A DNA stretch of 9,201 nt from positions 1-9,201 of the forward strand of contig CAYVAM010000177.1 of assembly GCA_964449275.1 (NCBI GenBank). Reading direction: 5' to 3'. Numbering within the stretch: the first letter of the stretch is position 1; every line of letters begins with the position of its first letter. The translations under genes were made by a program, and so were the position numbers. Under the pieces are notes generated by a model. It was not told the DNA's origin. It saw nothing but the letters and a program-made list of their open reading frames with translations, and did not search any database. Below, in pieces: positions 1 to 4,733 of the stretch. The stretch comes from JAUVZF01 sp964449275 (GTDB taxonomy: Bacteria; Planctomycetota; Phycisphaerae; FEN-1346).

Positions 1-217
1 GTTCCTTCGTCTGGCCGCCCCACCATGAGGTTCGGACCCGGATCTCGGCGTCGGCCCCACCGTTGACCGTGCAGCCGGTGCTGCACGAACTGATCCAGTT
101 GTCCCCCGTCGGCACCAGCCGAATCGGGCCCGCCTTCGCAGGTTCCGCAACGGCACAACAGATGGCCGCTACGACAAGGATTACGACAGGACTCACCAAC
201 TTGGGTACTGTGTTCAT
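1..217 (-). CDS. Secreted protein, N-terminal part only (possible DNRLRE-type surface domain)
   Basis: This gene is cut by the window edge; 72 codons are visible, reading from 217 toward 1 with no stop. The start is ATG at 217, preceded by a strong purine-rich Shine-Dalgarno stretch (GGAGAGGGGAAG on the minus strand). Residues 1-30 form a Sec-type signal peptide: Lys6, a hydrophobic core (VVILVVAAICCAVA), then a likely cleavage near AKA-G. The mature start reads PIRLVPTGDNWISSCSTGCTV, followed by NGGADAEIRVRTSWWGGQTKE. The sequence 'VPTGDNWISS...NGGADAEIRV' resembles the start of DNRLRE/CBM96-like beta-sandwich domains of extracellular proteins ('..ptkDtyi...nyG....l.vg'). That match is from memory of the family pattern and is tentative. 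Two cysteines five residues apart could form a disulfide. The function is unknown. Confidence 0.72.
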   Translation of the reverse strand, partial: MNTVPKLVSPVVILVVAAICCAVAEPAKAGPIRLVPTGDNWISSCSTGCTVNGGADAEIRVRTSWWGGQTKE

Positions 218-516
218 TTGCTCTTCCCCTCTCCATTGCATGACCGTTCCGACTCTTGATCCACCCGTTAACCCGTGGTCCACCTCGGCGTTCGTATATA
301 TAGTGAAGGGCGGTTCGCCGCCGGTTGTCTTCGCGGCCCCGTCCCGCTCATATCGGTTCGCACCGAGGACAGAGTTGGGTGCGGATAACACTGTTTGGCA
401 GACCCAACTTTAGGGGCAAAAAAATGCTCTCTTCGTCTCCTTGCCCGGCCGCAAAACCCTCTTTCTTGCATCATGCCGCGCCTTGCCTGCCCGTCCACCG
501 GCCTTCTGGAATGCGA
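218..516. other. Intergenic region with three small hairpins, probable leader of the secreted-protein gene
   Basis: This 299-nt gap lies between the DtxR-FeoA stop and the secreted-protein start, both on the minus strand. It contains three inverted repeats. One is AGTTGGGT (373-380) with ACCCAACT (402-409). The second is TCGGT/ACCGA (353-366) with a 4-nt loop. The third is GGCGG-TTCG-CCGCC on the plus strand (309-322), the same as GGCGG-CGAA-CCGCC on the minus strand. The last two share GCGAACCG on the minus strand. A TATATATA tract at 295-302 could hold a -10 box for the minus-strand gene, but no good -35 lies upstream of it. A minus-strand T7 run (418-424) lies about 95 nt past the DtxR-FeoA stop without a convincing GC hairpin before it, so it is only a weak terminator candidate. 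Short ORFs here have no supporting start signals or recognisable protein features. Confidence 0.45.
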
Positions 517-1242
517 TCAGTCGGGCTTCACCTCAATTCGGGCGGCTTCCTCCTGCCGCAGAGCAAGATTGTAGCCCTTGAGTTTAACCTCGATCGGCCC
601 TCCGTCCGGCGCGGCCTTGACCACCTCGACGGACGTGCCGCGCACGACCCCCATCTCCACGATCCGCCGCCGGATCGCGCCTGTACCGCGAACCTTGACG
701 ACGGCGCCTCGTTGACCGGCCCCGAGGGTATCAAGCGTGGGCACAGCACTCGCCGCCGCATGGCTCAGCACAAGGCACTGCCGGCAGTCCTTGCGTTTGT
801 TGCCGTGTTCACACTTCCCCTCGAGGTATTGCGCCCATCCCTCGGGGCTTCCCGGGCACGCCTGAACGAATTCCATGAACTGGACCAGCCTGCTGATGAC
901 GGCCTGGTCCACGGCATGTTCCATGCGGCAGGCGTTTCCCTCGGCAACGTCTTCTTGGAGCAGCAGGACCTGCCTTAGAAAGGCGCTGATGGTCTTGTGC
1001 CGCCTCAGGACCTCGCCGGCGATTTTCCTTCCTTGCGGCGTCAGGGTGCTCGCCTCGTAAGGGGTATAATTGACAAGGCCCTTGTCCGCCAGATGTCTCA
1101 GCGCGCCGGTGACGGTCGATTTGTGGACACTGAGCCGCTTGGCGATGTCGCGCGCCCGGGCGATGCCTTTCTGGGCAACCAACTGGAGAATAGCCTCCAG
1201 ATAGTCCTCGGACTGGGCACTCAACTCTGCGGAAACACTCAT
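517..1242 (-). CDS. DtxR/MntR-family metal-dependent regulator fused to a C-terminal FeoA domain
   Basis: The product (241 aa) is a cytoplasmic metal-sensing repressor. Residues about 9-75 form the DtxR winged helix (SEDYLEAI, then ARARDIAKRLSVHKSTVTGALRHL as the recognition region). Residues about 76-130 form the metal-binding/dimerisation domain, and residues about 166-240 an SH3-like FeoA domain (GAVVKVRG...RRIVEMGVVRGTSVEV). Predicted ligands are Asp13, Glu16, His82, Cys105, Glu108 and His109. Asp13 is MntR-like, whereas Cys105 in 'ACRMEH' is DtxR/IdeR-like. A linker at about 144-156 carries Cys144, His146, Cys153 and Cys156. The ATG at 1242 has AGAGG 8 nt upstream. An in-frame TTG at 1284 would lie at the predicted -10 box, so it is rejected. 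The gene follows the feo operon but has its own promoter and palindromic operator, suggesting autoregulation. Whether it senses Fe(II) or Mn(II) cannot be read from sequence alone, although the feo context favours iron. Confidence 0.93.
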   Translation of the reverse strand: MSVSAELSAQSEDYLEAILQLVAQKGIARARDIAKRLSVHKSTVTGALRHLADKGLVNYTPYEASTLTPQGRKIAGEVLRRHKTISAFLRQVLLLQEDVAEGNACRMEHAVDQAVISRLVQFMEFVQACPGSPEGWAQYLEGKCEHGNKRKDCRQCLVLSHAAASAVPTLDTLGAGQRGAVVKVRGTGAIRRRIVEMGVVRGTSVEVVKAAPDGGPIEVKLKGYNLALRQEEAARIEVKPD

Positions 1243-1284
1243 AATCAAGGCCTCTGTCGCCGCCCAAAATGTTTGCTCAGCCAA

Positions 1285-1313
1285 ACTTTAGCACCGCTTG
1301 ACAAACTTGTCAA
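1285..1313 (-). promoter_or_regulatory. Sigma70-type promoter of the DtxR-FeoA gene
   Basis: On the minus strand a perfect -35 TTGACA (1313-1308) is separated by 17 nt from -10 TAAAGT (1290-1285, 4 of 6 consensus). Transcription would start near 1278, leaving a leader of about 36 nt before the ATG at 1242. An A-rich stretch upstream of the -35 (AAAAAATA, around 1325-1332) could act as an UP-like element. The promoter separates this gene from the upstream feo operon. Confidence 0.75.
1298..1313. promoter_or_regulatory. Perfect 16-bp palindromic operator candidate over the -35 box
   Basis: TTGACAA-GT-TTGTCAA on the minus strand is an uninterrupted 7+7 bp inverted repeat with a 2-bp centre. It contains the whole -35 hexamer. 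A protein bound here would block RNA polymerase. The natural candidate is a DtxR-family dimer encoded in this locus, acting in autoregulation. The sequence is not the classical DtxR/IdeR box (TTAGGTTAGCCTAACCTAA), so assigning it to these regulators is inference. Confidence 0.6.
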
Positions 1314-1400
1314 CCCCAAACTCGTATTTTTTGCGAAAGGACAGTTGGAGACCGCGGCGCGAGCCGTATCAGTGCCAGGGCGCCACCGCGCGTGCCGAGT

Positions 1401-1430
1401 GTGGCTGCACGGCCCAAGGGCCGTTCCACC
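1401..1430. repeat. Short palindromic element, possible degenerate copy of the neighbouring repeat
   Basis: The centre is a perfect 16-bp inverted repeat, ACGGCCC-AA-GGGCCGT (1409-1424). It is flanked by GTGG (1401-1404) and CCAC (1426-1429), so the whole reads GTGG..CACGGCC...GGCCGT.CCACC. This resembles the arms of the larger element at 1457-1544 (GGGTGGCACGGC / GCCGTGCCACCC), so the two may be copies of one repeat family. No U-tract follows on either strand, so it is not a canonical intrinsic terminator. Confidence 0.55.
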
Positions 1431-1456
1431 CAAAACTGCGCCTCGCCCCTAATAGG

Positions 1457-1544
1457 AGGGTGGCACGGCAGCGGCGAAGCCGCGGCCGTGAGCCGGGTCG
1501 CGCCGAGTCGCACACGGTCACGCTGCGCGTGGCCGTGCCACCCT
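1457..1544. repeat. 88-bp REP/BIME-like composite palindrome
   Basis: The ends are a perfect 13-bp inverted repeat, AGGGTGGCACGGC (1457-1469) and GCCGTGCCACCCT (1532-1544). Each half can also fold by itself. The left hairpin pairs CACGGC-GCGGC with GCCGC-GCCGTG (1464-1490, one internal mismatch). The right hairpin at 1513-1537 is an 11-bp stem with one G.T pair and a 3-nt loop. The element can therefore form either one cruciform or two adjacent hairpins, as bacterial REP/BIME elements do. A partial direct repeat GAGGGTGGC recurs at 1566-1574. It sits just past the last feo-operon gene, where it could stabilise the 3' end of the mRNA. A planctomycete-type dispersed repeat is my inference; copy number cannot be judged here. 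Confidence 0.72.
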
Positions 1545-1561
1545 GGTAAACACCTACCCCC

Positions 1562-1723
1562 TCAAGAGGGTGGCGCTGTCGGCGGTCCTTGGCGGCCGCA
1601 CGGCGCCTTGCAACAACCGCACGTCTTATCCTTGCCGCCGAGGGTGCGCCACATGCGCCACGCAACGAGCACCGTCATCGCCGCTATGATGAGAACCACC
1701 AGGACCGCCTCTGCCGTGGCCAT
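1562..1723 (-). CDS. FeoB-associated cysteine-rich membrane peptide
   Basis: This 53-residue protein fits the FeoB-associated Cys-rich membrane protein type, small proteins encoded after feoB in many bacteria. Residues about 4-25 are one transmembrane helix (AEAVLVVLIIAAMTVLVAWRM). Next comes a basic stretch (RMWRTLGGKDK) and then a cysteine cluster at residues 35-42, TCGCCKAPC, with four cysteines. The tail is Pro-rich (GPPTAPPS). The positive charges after the helix suggest the Cys cluster faces the cytoplasm, next to the FeoB G domain. The ATG at 1723 lies 2 nt past the feoB stop, so translation is probably coupled; no strong Shine-Dalgarno is visible. A longer in-frame reading from 1849 lies inside feoB and is rejected. 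A proposed role is to hold or deliver Fe(II) or to aid assembly of the FeoB complex, as inferred for FeoC-like partners. Confidence 0.85.
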   Translation of the reverse strand: MATAEAVLVVLIIAAMTVLVAWRMWRTLGGKDKTCGCCKAPCGRQGPPTAPPS

Positions 1724-1725
1724 GT

Positions 1726-3843
1726 TCAGCCCGTTCCCAATCCGAGGGCGCTGCCTATCTGATACACCAGCAAGGCGGCAATGTAGGCGAGCCCGGTGAG
1801 TCCTGCCCACTGCAGGAGTGCCCATTTCCACGATCCGCTTTCGCTCCACATGACGGCGACCGTGGCCATGCAGGGAAATCCGAGCAGAGAGAAGATCATA
1901 ATGGCAACGGCCTGAAGCGGCGTGTAGTTGCGCCTCAGAGCGGCCTGGAGCGGCTGGGCCTCTGACTCATCCGTGTCGCCAAGCGAATAGACGATGCTCA
2001 TCTGTGCGACGAAGACCTCCTTGGCGGCAAATGCGCCCATCATGGCCGTGTTGACCCGCCAATCGAATCCGAGCGGCCGGGTGACGGGCTCAAAGGCCTT
2101 GCCGACGCGGCCAGCAACCGAGTATTCGAGCGCCGCCGCCTGCCGCCCCTCGGCCGCCAGGTCCTCGGTCTCCCGGGGGTGCGGCTTGGGGTAACTGGTC
2201 AGCGCCCACAGGAGGATAGAGACGCCGAGGATGATCGTGCCTGCCTTGCGGACGTACATCCAGCCCCGCTGCCACGTGTGGATGAGTGTGCCCTTGACGG
2301 TGGGGGTGCGGTAGGGGGGCAGTTCCATGACGAACGGTTCGGCCTCGCCGCGAAGGAGTGTGGACTTGAGCAGTTTGGCCGCCAGCACCGCCACAGCCGC
2401 CCCCACGACGTACATCGTCCACAGGACCGGCCCTCGCCACTTCTCGATGAAGAATGCGGCCGTGAACATCATGTAAATCGGCAGGCGGGCGCTGCAACTC
2501 ATCAGCGGCAGTATGAGCATCGTCGTGAGGCGGTCGCGCCGGCTCGCGAGGACTCGCGTCGCCATGATCGCCGGGATCGTACACCCGAAGCCGATGACCA
2601 TCGGGATGAAACTCTTGCCGTGCAGGCCGATCTTGTGCATCCACCGGTCCATGATAAACGCGGCGCGGGCCATGTAGCCCGAATCCTCCAGCACGGCAAT
2701 TGCCAGAAACAGAATCAGGATATTCGGCAAAAAGACGATCACCGCACCGACGCCGTGGATGACCCCGTGCACCAGGAGCGACCGCAGGGCGCTGTCGCTG
2801 CCGGCCGGCCACAGCCCGCCCACGGCCTGTCCCAACCACTGGAAGGCGTAATCGATGGCGTCCATCGGGTACTCGCCCAGGCGGAACGTCGCCCAGAACA
2901 CCACGTACATCAGCCCCAGGAAGATCGGCAGCCCAAGAACCGGGTGCGTGACGACGGCGTCAATCTCGTCGGACCGCGTGTGCCGCAACTCGACCGTGTT
3001 CTTGACGGTCTCCTGGCACGCCCCGCTGATGAATCCGTAGCGGCGGTCGGCGATGATGATCTCGGGCTCATCGCCGAGAATCTTCTTGAGGCGGGCGATG
3101 GCATCGTCAGCGGCGGCCAGGACCCCCGCCGCATTCCCGCATACGTGCCGGATGCGCTCGCGAATCGGCCGGTCGTTCTCCAGAAGTTTCAGGGCGACCC
3201 AACGCACCTGCCGCGGGGCCAGGCGGTCGGCCTCCGGCTCCAGAACCGCAGCCAGTTTGCCGATCTCTTTGTCGATCTCCGGCCCATAGGTGATGGGGAC
3301 GGGGCGTATCCGGCGCGCCCCCGTCGCAACGCCGACGATGGCGTCGCGAATCTCCTCAATCCCTTCTCCGCGGTTGCCGACCGCCTGAACCAGCGGCACG
3401 CCGCCCAGCAGGGCCGACAGTTCTTCGAGGTCGAACACGTAGCCGCGCGCCGCCGCAATGTCGCTCATGTTCAGCACGAGGACCAGCGGTATGCCCAACT
3501 CCATGAACTGGACGGCCAGATACAGGTTGCGCTCGAGGTTGGAGGCATCGAGGATGTCAACGACAACCTGCGGGTGCTGGTCGATGACAAACCGGCGGGC
3601 TACGAGTTCGTCCGTCGAATAGGCGGTCAGGCTGTACGTGCCGGGCAGGTCCACCACGTCGAGCCATACGCCGCGGTGGCGGCAAACGCCCACCTTCTTC
3701 TCAACGGTTACGCCGGGATAGTTCCCCACGTGCTGGCGCGAGCCGGTCAATGCGTTGAAGATCGTCGTCTTGCCGGAGTTCGGGTTCCCCGCCAGAGCAA
3801 CGGTCAGCCGCCGGGCCTGCTCTATTGCTCTGTCACTGCTCAT
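1726..3843 (-). CDS. feoB: Ferrous iron transporter FeoB (GTPase-coupled inner-membrane permease)
   Basis: FeoB moves Fe(II) across the inner membrane. The product is 705 aa, within the usual family size. The N-terminal G domain shows G1 GNPNSGKT (19-26), the G2 threonine Thr46 in NYPGVTVE, G3 DLPG (65-68) and G4 NMSD (125-128). A helical spacer spans about 170-270. The membrane part has the paired Gate motifs with their cysteines: GFGCTIP (Cys421) and PLMSCSARLPIY (Cys450). Later come the family sequences FAAKEVFVAQM and FPCMATVAVM, and a hydrophobic C-terminus. The ATG at 3843 overlaps the feoA stop by 4 nt (ATGA). Shine-Dalgarno signals are poor, so translation probably depends on reading through feoA. 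The frame stays open upstream to 4218, but that part is feoA read out of frame. The gene is intact and looks functional. Confidence 0.97.
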   Translation of the reverse strand: MSSDRAIEQARRLTVALAGNPNSGKTTIFNALTGSRQHVGNYPGVTVEKKVGVCRHRGVWLDVVDLPGTYSLTAYSTDELVARRFVIDQHPQVVVDILDASNLERNLYLAVQFMELGIPLVLVLNMSDIAAARGYVFDLEELSALLGGVPLVQAVGNRGEGIEEIRDAIVGVATGARRIRPVPITYGPEIDKEIGKLAAVLEPEADRLAPRQVRWVALKLLENDRPIRERIRHVCGNAAGVLAAADDAIARLKKILGDEPEIIIADRRYGFISGACQETVKNTVELRHTRSDEIDAVVTHPVLGLPIFLGLMYVVFWATFRLGEYPMDAIDYAFQWLGQAVGGLWPAGSDSALRSLLVHGVIHGVGAVIVFLPNILILFLAIAVLEDSGYMARAAFIMDRWMHKIGLHGKSFIPMVIGFGCTIPAIMATRVLASRRDRLTTMLILPLMSCSARLPIYMMFTAAFFIEKWRGPVLWTMYVVGAAVAVLAAKLLKSTLLRGEAEPFVMELPPYRTPTVKGTLIHTWQRGWMYVRKAGTIILGVSILLWALTSYPKPHPRETEDLAAEGRQAAALEYSVAGRVGKAFEPVTRPLGFDWRVNTAMMGAFAAKEVFVAQMSIVYSLGDTDESEAQPLQAALRRNYTPLQAVAIMIFSLLGFPCMATVAVMWSESGSWKWALLQWAGLTGLAYIAALLVYQIGSALGLGTG

Positions 3844-4151
3844 TCGGGGGGGGCCGTTGTCCCGGTAGGGATCCCCGTATCGGATCCGCCTAGGCGGGTG
3901 GGAACCACCATGACTCGCCGCGCCATCCCGCGGCCGAGGACAATGCGCAACTCGCCGGTCGCCAGGACAAAAGGGCCGCGACCGCCGTTGTGGATGACCC
4001 GGACTTCGACGCCCGCGCGAAGCCCCATCGCCGTCAGACGAGATCGCAGCCCCGCGCCGCCCTGCACCGTGACCAACTGTGCCGTCGCGCCGTCCGCAAG
4101 GGAGGCGAGCGATACAAGCCCCGGTTGCTCGGCATGCCCGAAACGCGTCAC
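3840..4151 (-). CDS. feoA: FeoA, small SH3-like partner of FeoB
   Basis: FeoA is a cytoplasmic SH3-like protein needed for FeoB activity, probably binding the transporter directly. The product is 103 aa. The core (about 14-82) shows family features: SLASLADGATAQLVTVQGG, then LRSRLTAMGLRAGVEVRVI, then GPFVLATGELRIVLGRGMARRVMV. About 20 extra residues (TRLGGSDTGIPTGTTAPPE) follow, where typical FeoA proteins (75-85 aa) stop. The start is GTG at 4151, whose G is also the last base of the preceding regulator's TAG (TAGTG). GGAGGG lies about 10 nt upstream. The stop overlaps the feoB ATG (ATGA). The extension is encoded by unusual DNA: a CCGCCTAGGCGG palindrome (3886-3897) and eight C (3846-3853) just before the stop. 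The extension may be a short insertion or a linker. Confidence 0.93.
   Translation of the reverse strand: MTRFGHAEQPGLVSLASLADGATAQLVTVQGGAGLRSRLTAMGLRAGVEVRVIHNGGRGPFVLATGELRIVLGRGMARRVMVVPTRLGGSDTGIPTGTTAPPE
3846..3853 (-). other. C8 homopolymer at the feoA/feoB overlap (possible slippage site)
   Basis: On the minus strand the end of feoA reads GCC CCC CCC GAA TGA. A -1 ribosomal slip on C CCC CCC, or one extra C in the DNA, gives CCC CCC CGA ATG AGC and continues in the feoB frame, yielding a FeoA-FeoB fusion. FeoA-FeoB fusions are known as natural single genes. No downstream pseudoknot was identified. A sequencing or assembly length error in the run is possible. Confidence 0.4.
3886..3897. 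repeat. 12-bp perfect palindrome inside the feoA C-terminal extension
   Basis: CCGCCTAGGCGG is self-complementary and lies within codons of the FeoA tail that has no counterpart in typical FeoA. GGATCC occurs on either side of a short spacer beside it. It may be part of an inserted palindromic repeat that stayed in frame, or chance in GC-rich DNA. Confidence 0.35.
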
Positions 4152-4552
4152 TATTGCCCGCCCTCCACAGAATGAAGAAACCGCACGAACCGGTCGAGGA
4201 CATCGCCCTTGATGACATGCTCCATCTTACATGCGATGATCTCGGCCTCAGCCTCCGGAACGCCGACGACCCTCATCAGAAACCGCTTCAGGACGCGGTG
4301 CCGCCTGAGCAGCACCTTGCCCATCGCTTCGCCCTCTTCCGAGAGCGTCACGTACTGGTACGGCTCGTAGTTGACGAGGCCGCGTTCGGCCAAGGCCTGA
4401 ACCGCACACGTGACGGACGACTTGCCGACGCCGACGAGCGCCGCAATCTCTTTCATCCGCGCCACACCGTGACGCTGGACAAGCAGATAGACCGCCTCGA
4501 GGTAATCCTGGAGGCTCTCGCTGAGTCCCGCGGCTCGTGTTGCCTGGTCCAT
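4151..4552 (-). CDS. DtxR/MntR-family metal-dependent regulator, short form without FeoA domain
   Basis: The product (133 aa) has a winged helix (about 12-75: LQDYLEAVYLLVQRHG, MKEIAALVGVGKSSVTCAVQAL) and the metal-binding/dimerisation domain (about 76-130). It ends there, as in MntR, lacking an SH3 domain. Predicted ligands are Asp16, Glu19, His85, Cys108, Glu111 and His112; the motif ACKMEH pairs an MntR-like Asp with a DtxR-like Cys. It is a paralogue of the DtxR-FeoA protein in this window, and both contain LVNYxPY. It heads the feo operon and its stop overlaps the feoA GTG by one base, so regulator and FeoA are made together. I chose ATG 4552 because the predicted transcription start is near 4607, which excludes upstream ATGs around 4615-4642. 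There is no Shine-Dalgarno in front of it, so the start is less certain than the family. Likely an Fe(II)-responsive repressor of its own operon. Confidence 0.9.
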   Translation of the reverse strand: MDQATRAAGLSESLQDYLEAVYLLVQRHGVARMKEIAALVGVGKSSVTCAVQALAERGLVNYEPYQYVTLSEEGEAMGKVLLRRHRVLKRFLMRVVGVPEAEAEIIACKMEHVIKGDVLDRFVRFLHSVEGGQ

Positions 4553-4556
4553 TCTG

Positions 4557-4570
4557 AAAACGGCCGTTTT
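4557..4570. promoter_or_regulatory. 14-bp perfect palindrome immediately before the regulator start codon
   Basis: AAAACGGCCGTTTT lies 4 nt upstream of ATG 4552, in the place where a Shine-Dalgarno would be. In DNA it could be a second operator. In RNA it would make only a short hairpin with a tight loop. No ribosome binding site is otherwise visible for this gene. Confidence 0.4.
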
Positions 4571-4613
4571 TCGCCCGCGTCCGGGCTTTCCCCCGTCGAA
4601 GTTCGCCTCAGGC

Positions 4614-4642
4614 ATCATAGTTCGCCGCACCGAACTTGTCAA
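4614..4642 (-). promoter_or_regulatory. Near-consensus sigma70 promoter of the feo operon
   Basis: On the minus strand -35 TTGACA (4642-4637) is followed by 17 nt and -10 TATGAT (4619-4614, 5 of 6). Transcription would start near 4607 and give a leader of about 55 nt before ATG 4552. The first ten bases, TTGACAAGTT, are identical to those of the DtxR-FeoA promoter. Such a strong core suggests a promoter normally kept off by a repressor. Confidence 0.82.
4619..4636. promoter_or_regulatory. Inverted repeat operator candidate between -35 and -10 of the feo promoter
   Basis: AGTTCG-n6-CGAACT is a perfect 6+6 bp inverted repeat filling the spacer between the two promoter hexamers and sharing one base with the -10. 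This is a typical place for a repressor dimer. The half-site differs from that of the other promoter's palindrome, which overlaps the -35 instead, although both promoters share TTGACAAGTT. Confidence 0.55.
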
Positions 4643-4733
4643 GTGCTTCTTCCTGCTAATTCACCAGACGTGGGGTGAGGGAACTTGGCCCGCTGGGACC
4701 TGCTGCTACTCGCTCACCTGGCGGGTACCACTC

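Noticed and set aside
257..290. Direct repeats ACGGGT and GGTGGAYC before the secreted-protein gene
   Set aside because: Short and few; without conservation data they are not distinguishable from chance in GC-rich DNA.
325..978. Plus-strand ORF of 217 codons opposite the DtxR-FeoA 3' part
   Set aside because: It starts in the intergenic region without a ribosome site and runs antisense to a well-supported gene.
1064..1078. Promoter-like TATAATTGACAAGG on the plus strand
   Set aside because: It encodes the conserved LVNYTPY segment of the regulator on the other strand; the order of the boxes is wrong for a promoter, and the paralogue has a related sequence at the same protein position.
1243..1284. 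Earlier TTG start for the DtxR-FeoA gene
   Set aside because: The TTG lies at the predicted -10 box and the added 14 residues have no family similarity; ATG 1242 has AGAGG at a good distance.
2179..4212. Long plus-strand ORF (677 codons) opposite feoA/feoB
   Set aside because: Its product is rich in Arg, Asp, His and Gln with no motifs; it is a typical antisense shadow of a GC-rich gene with strong third-position bias.
3844..4218. N-terminal extension of feoB by 125 codons
   Set aside because: It is feoA read in another frame; FeoB homology begins at ATG 3843 with the G1 motif at residue 19, and the ATGA overlap explains the junction.
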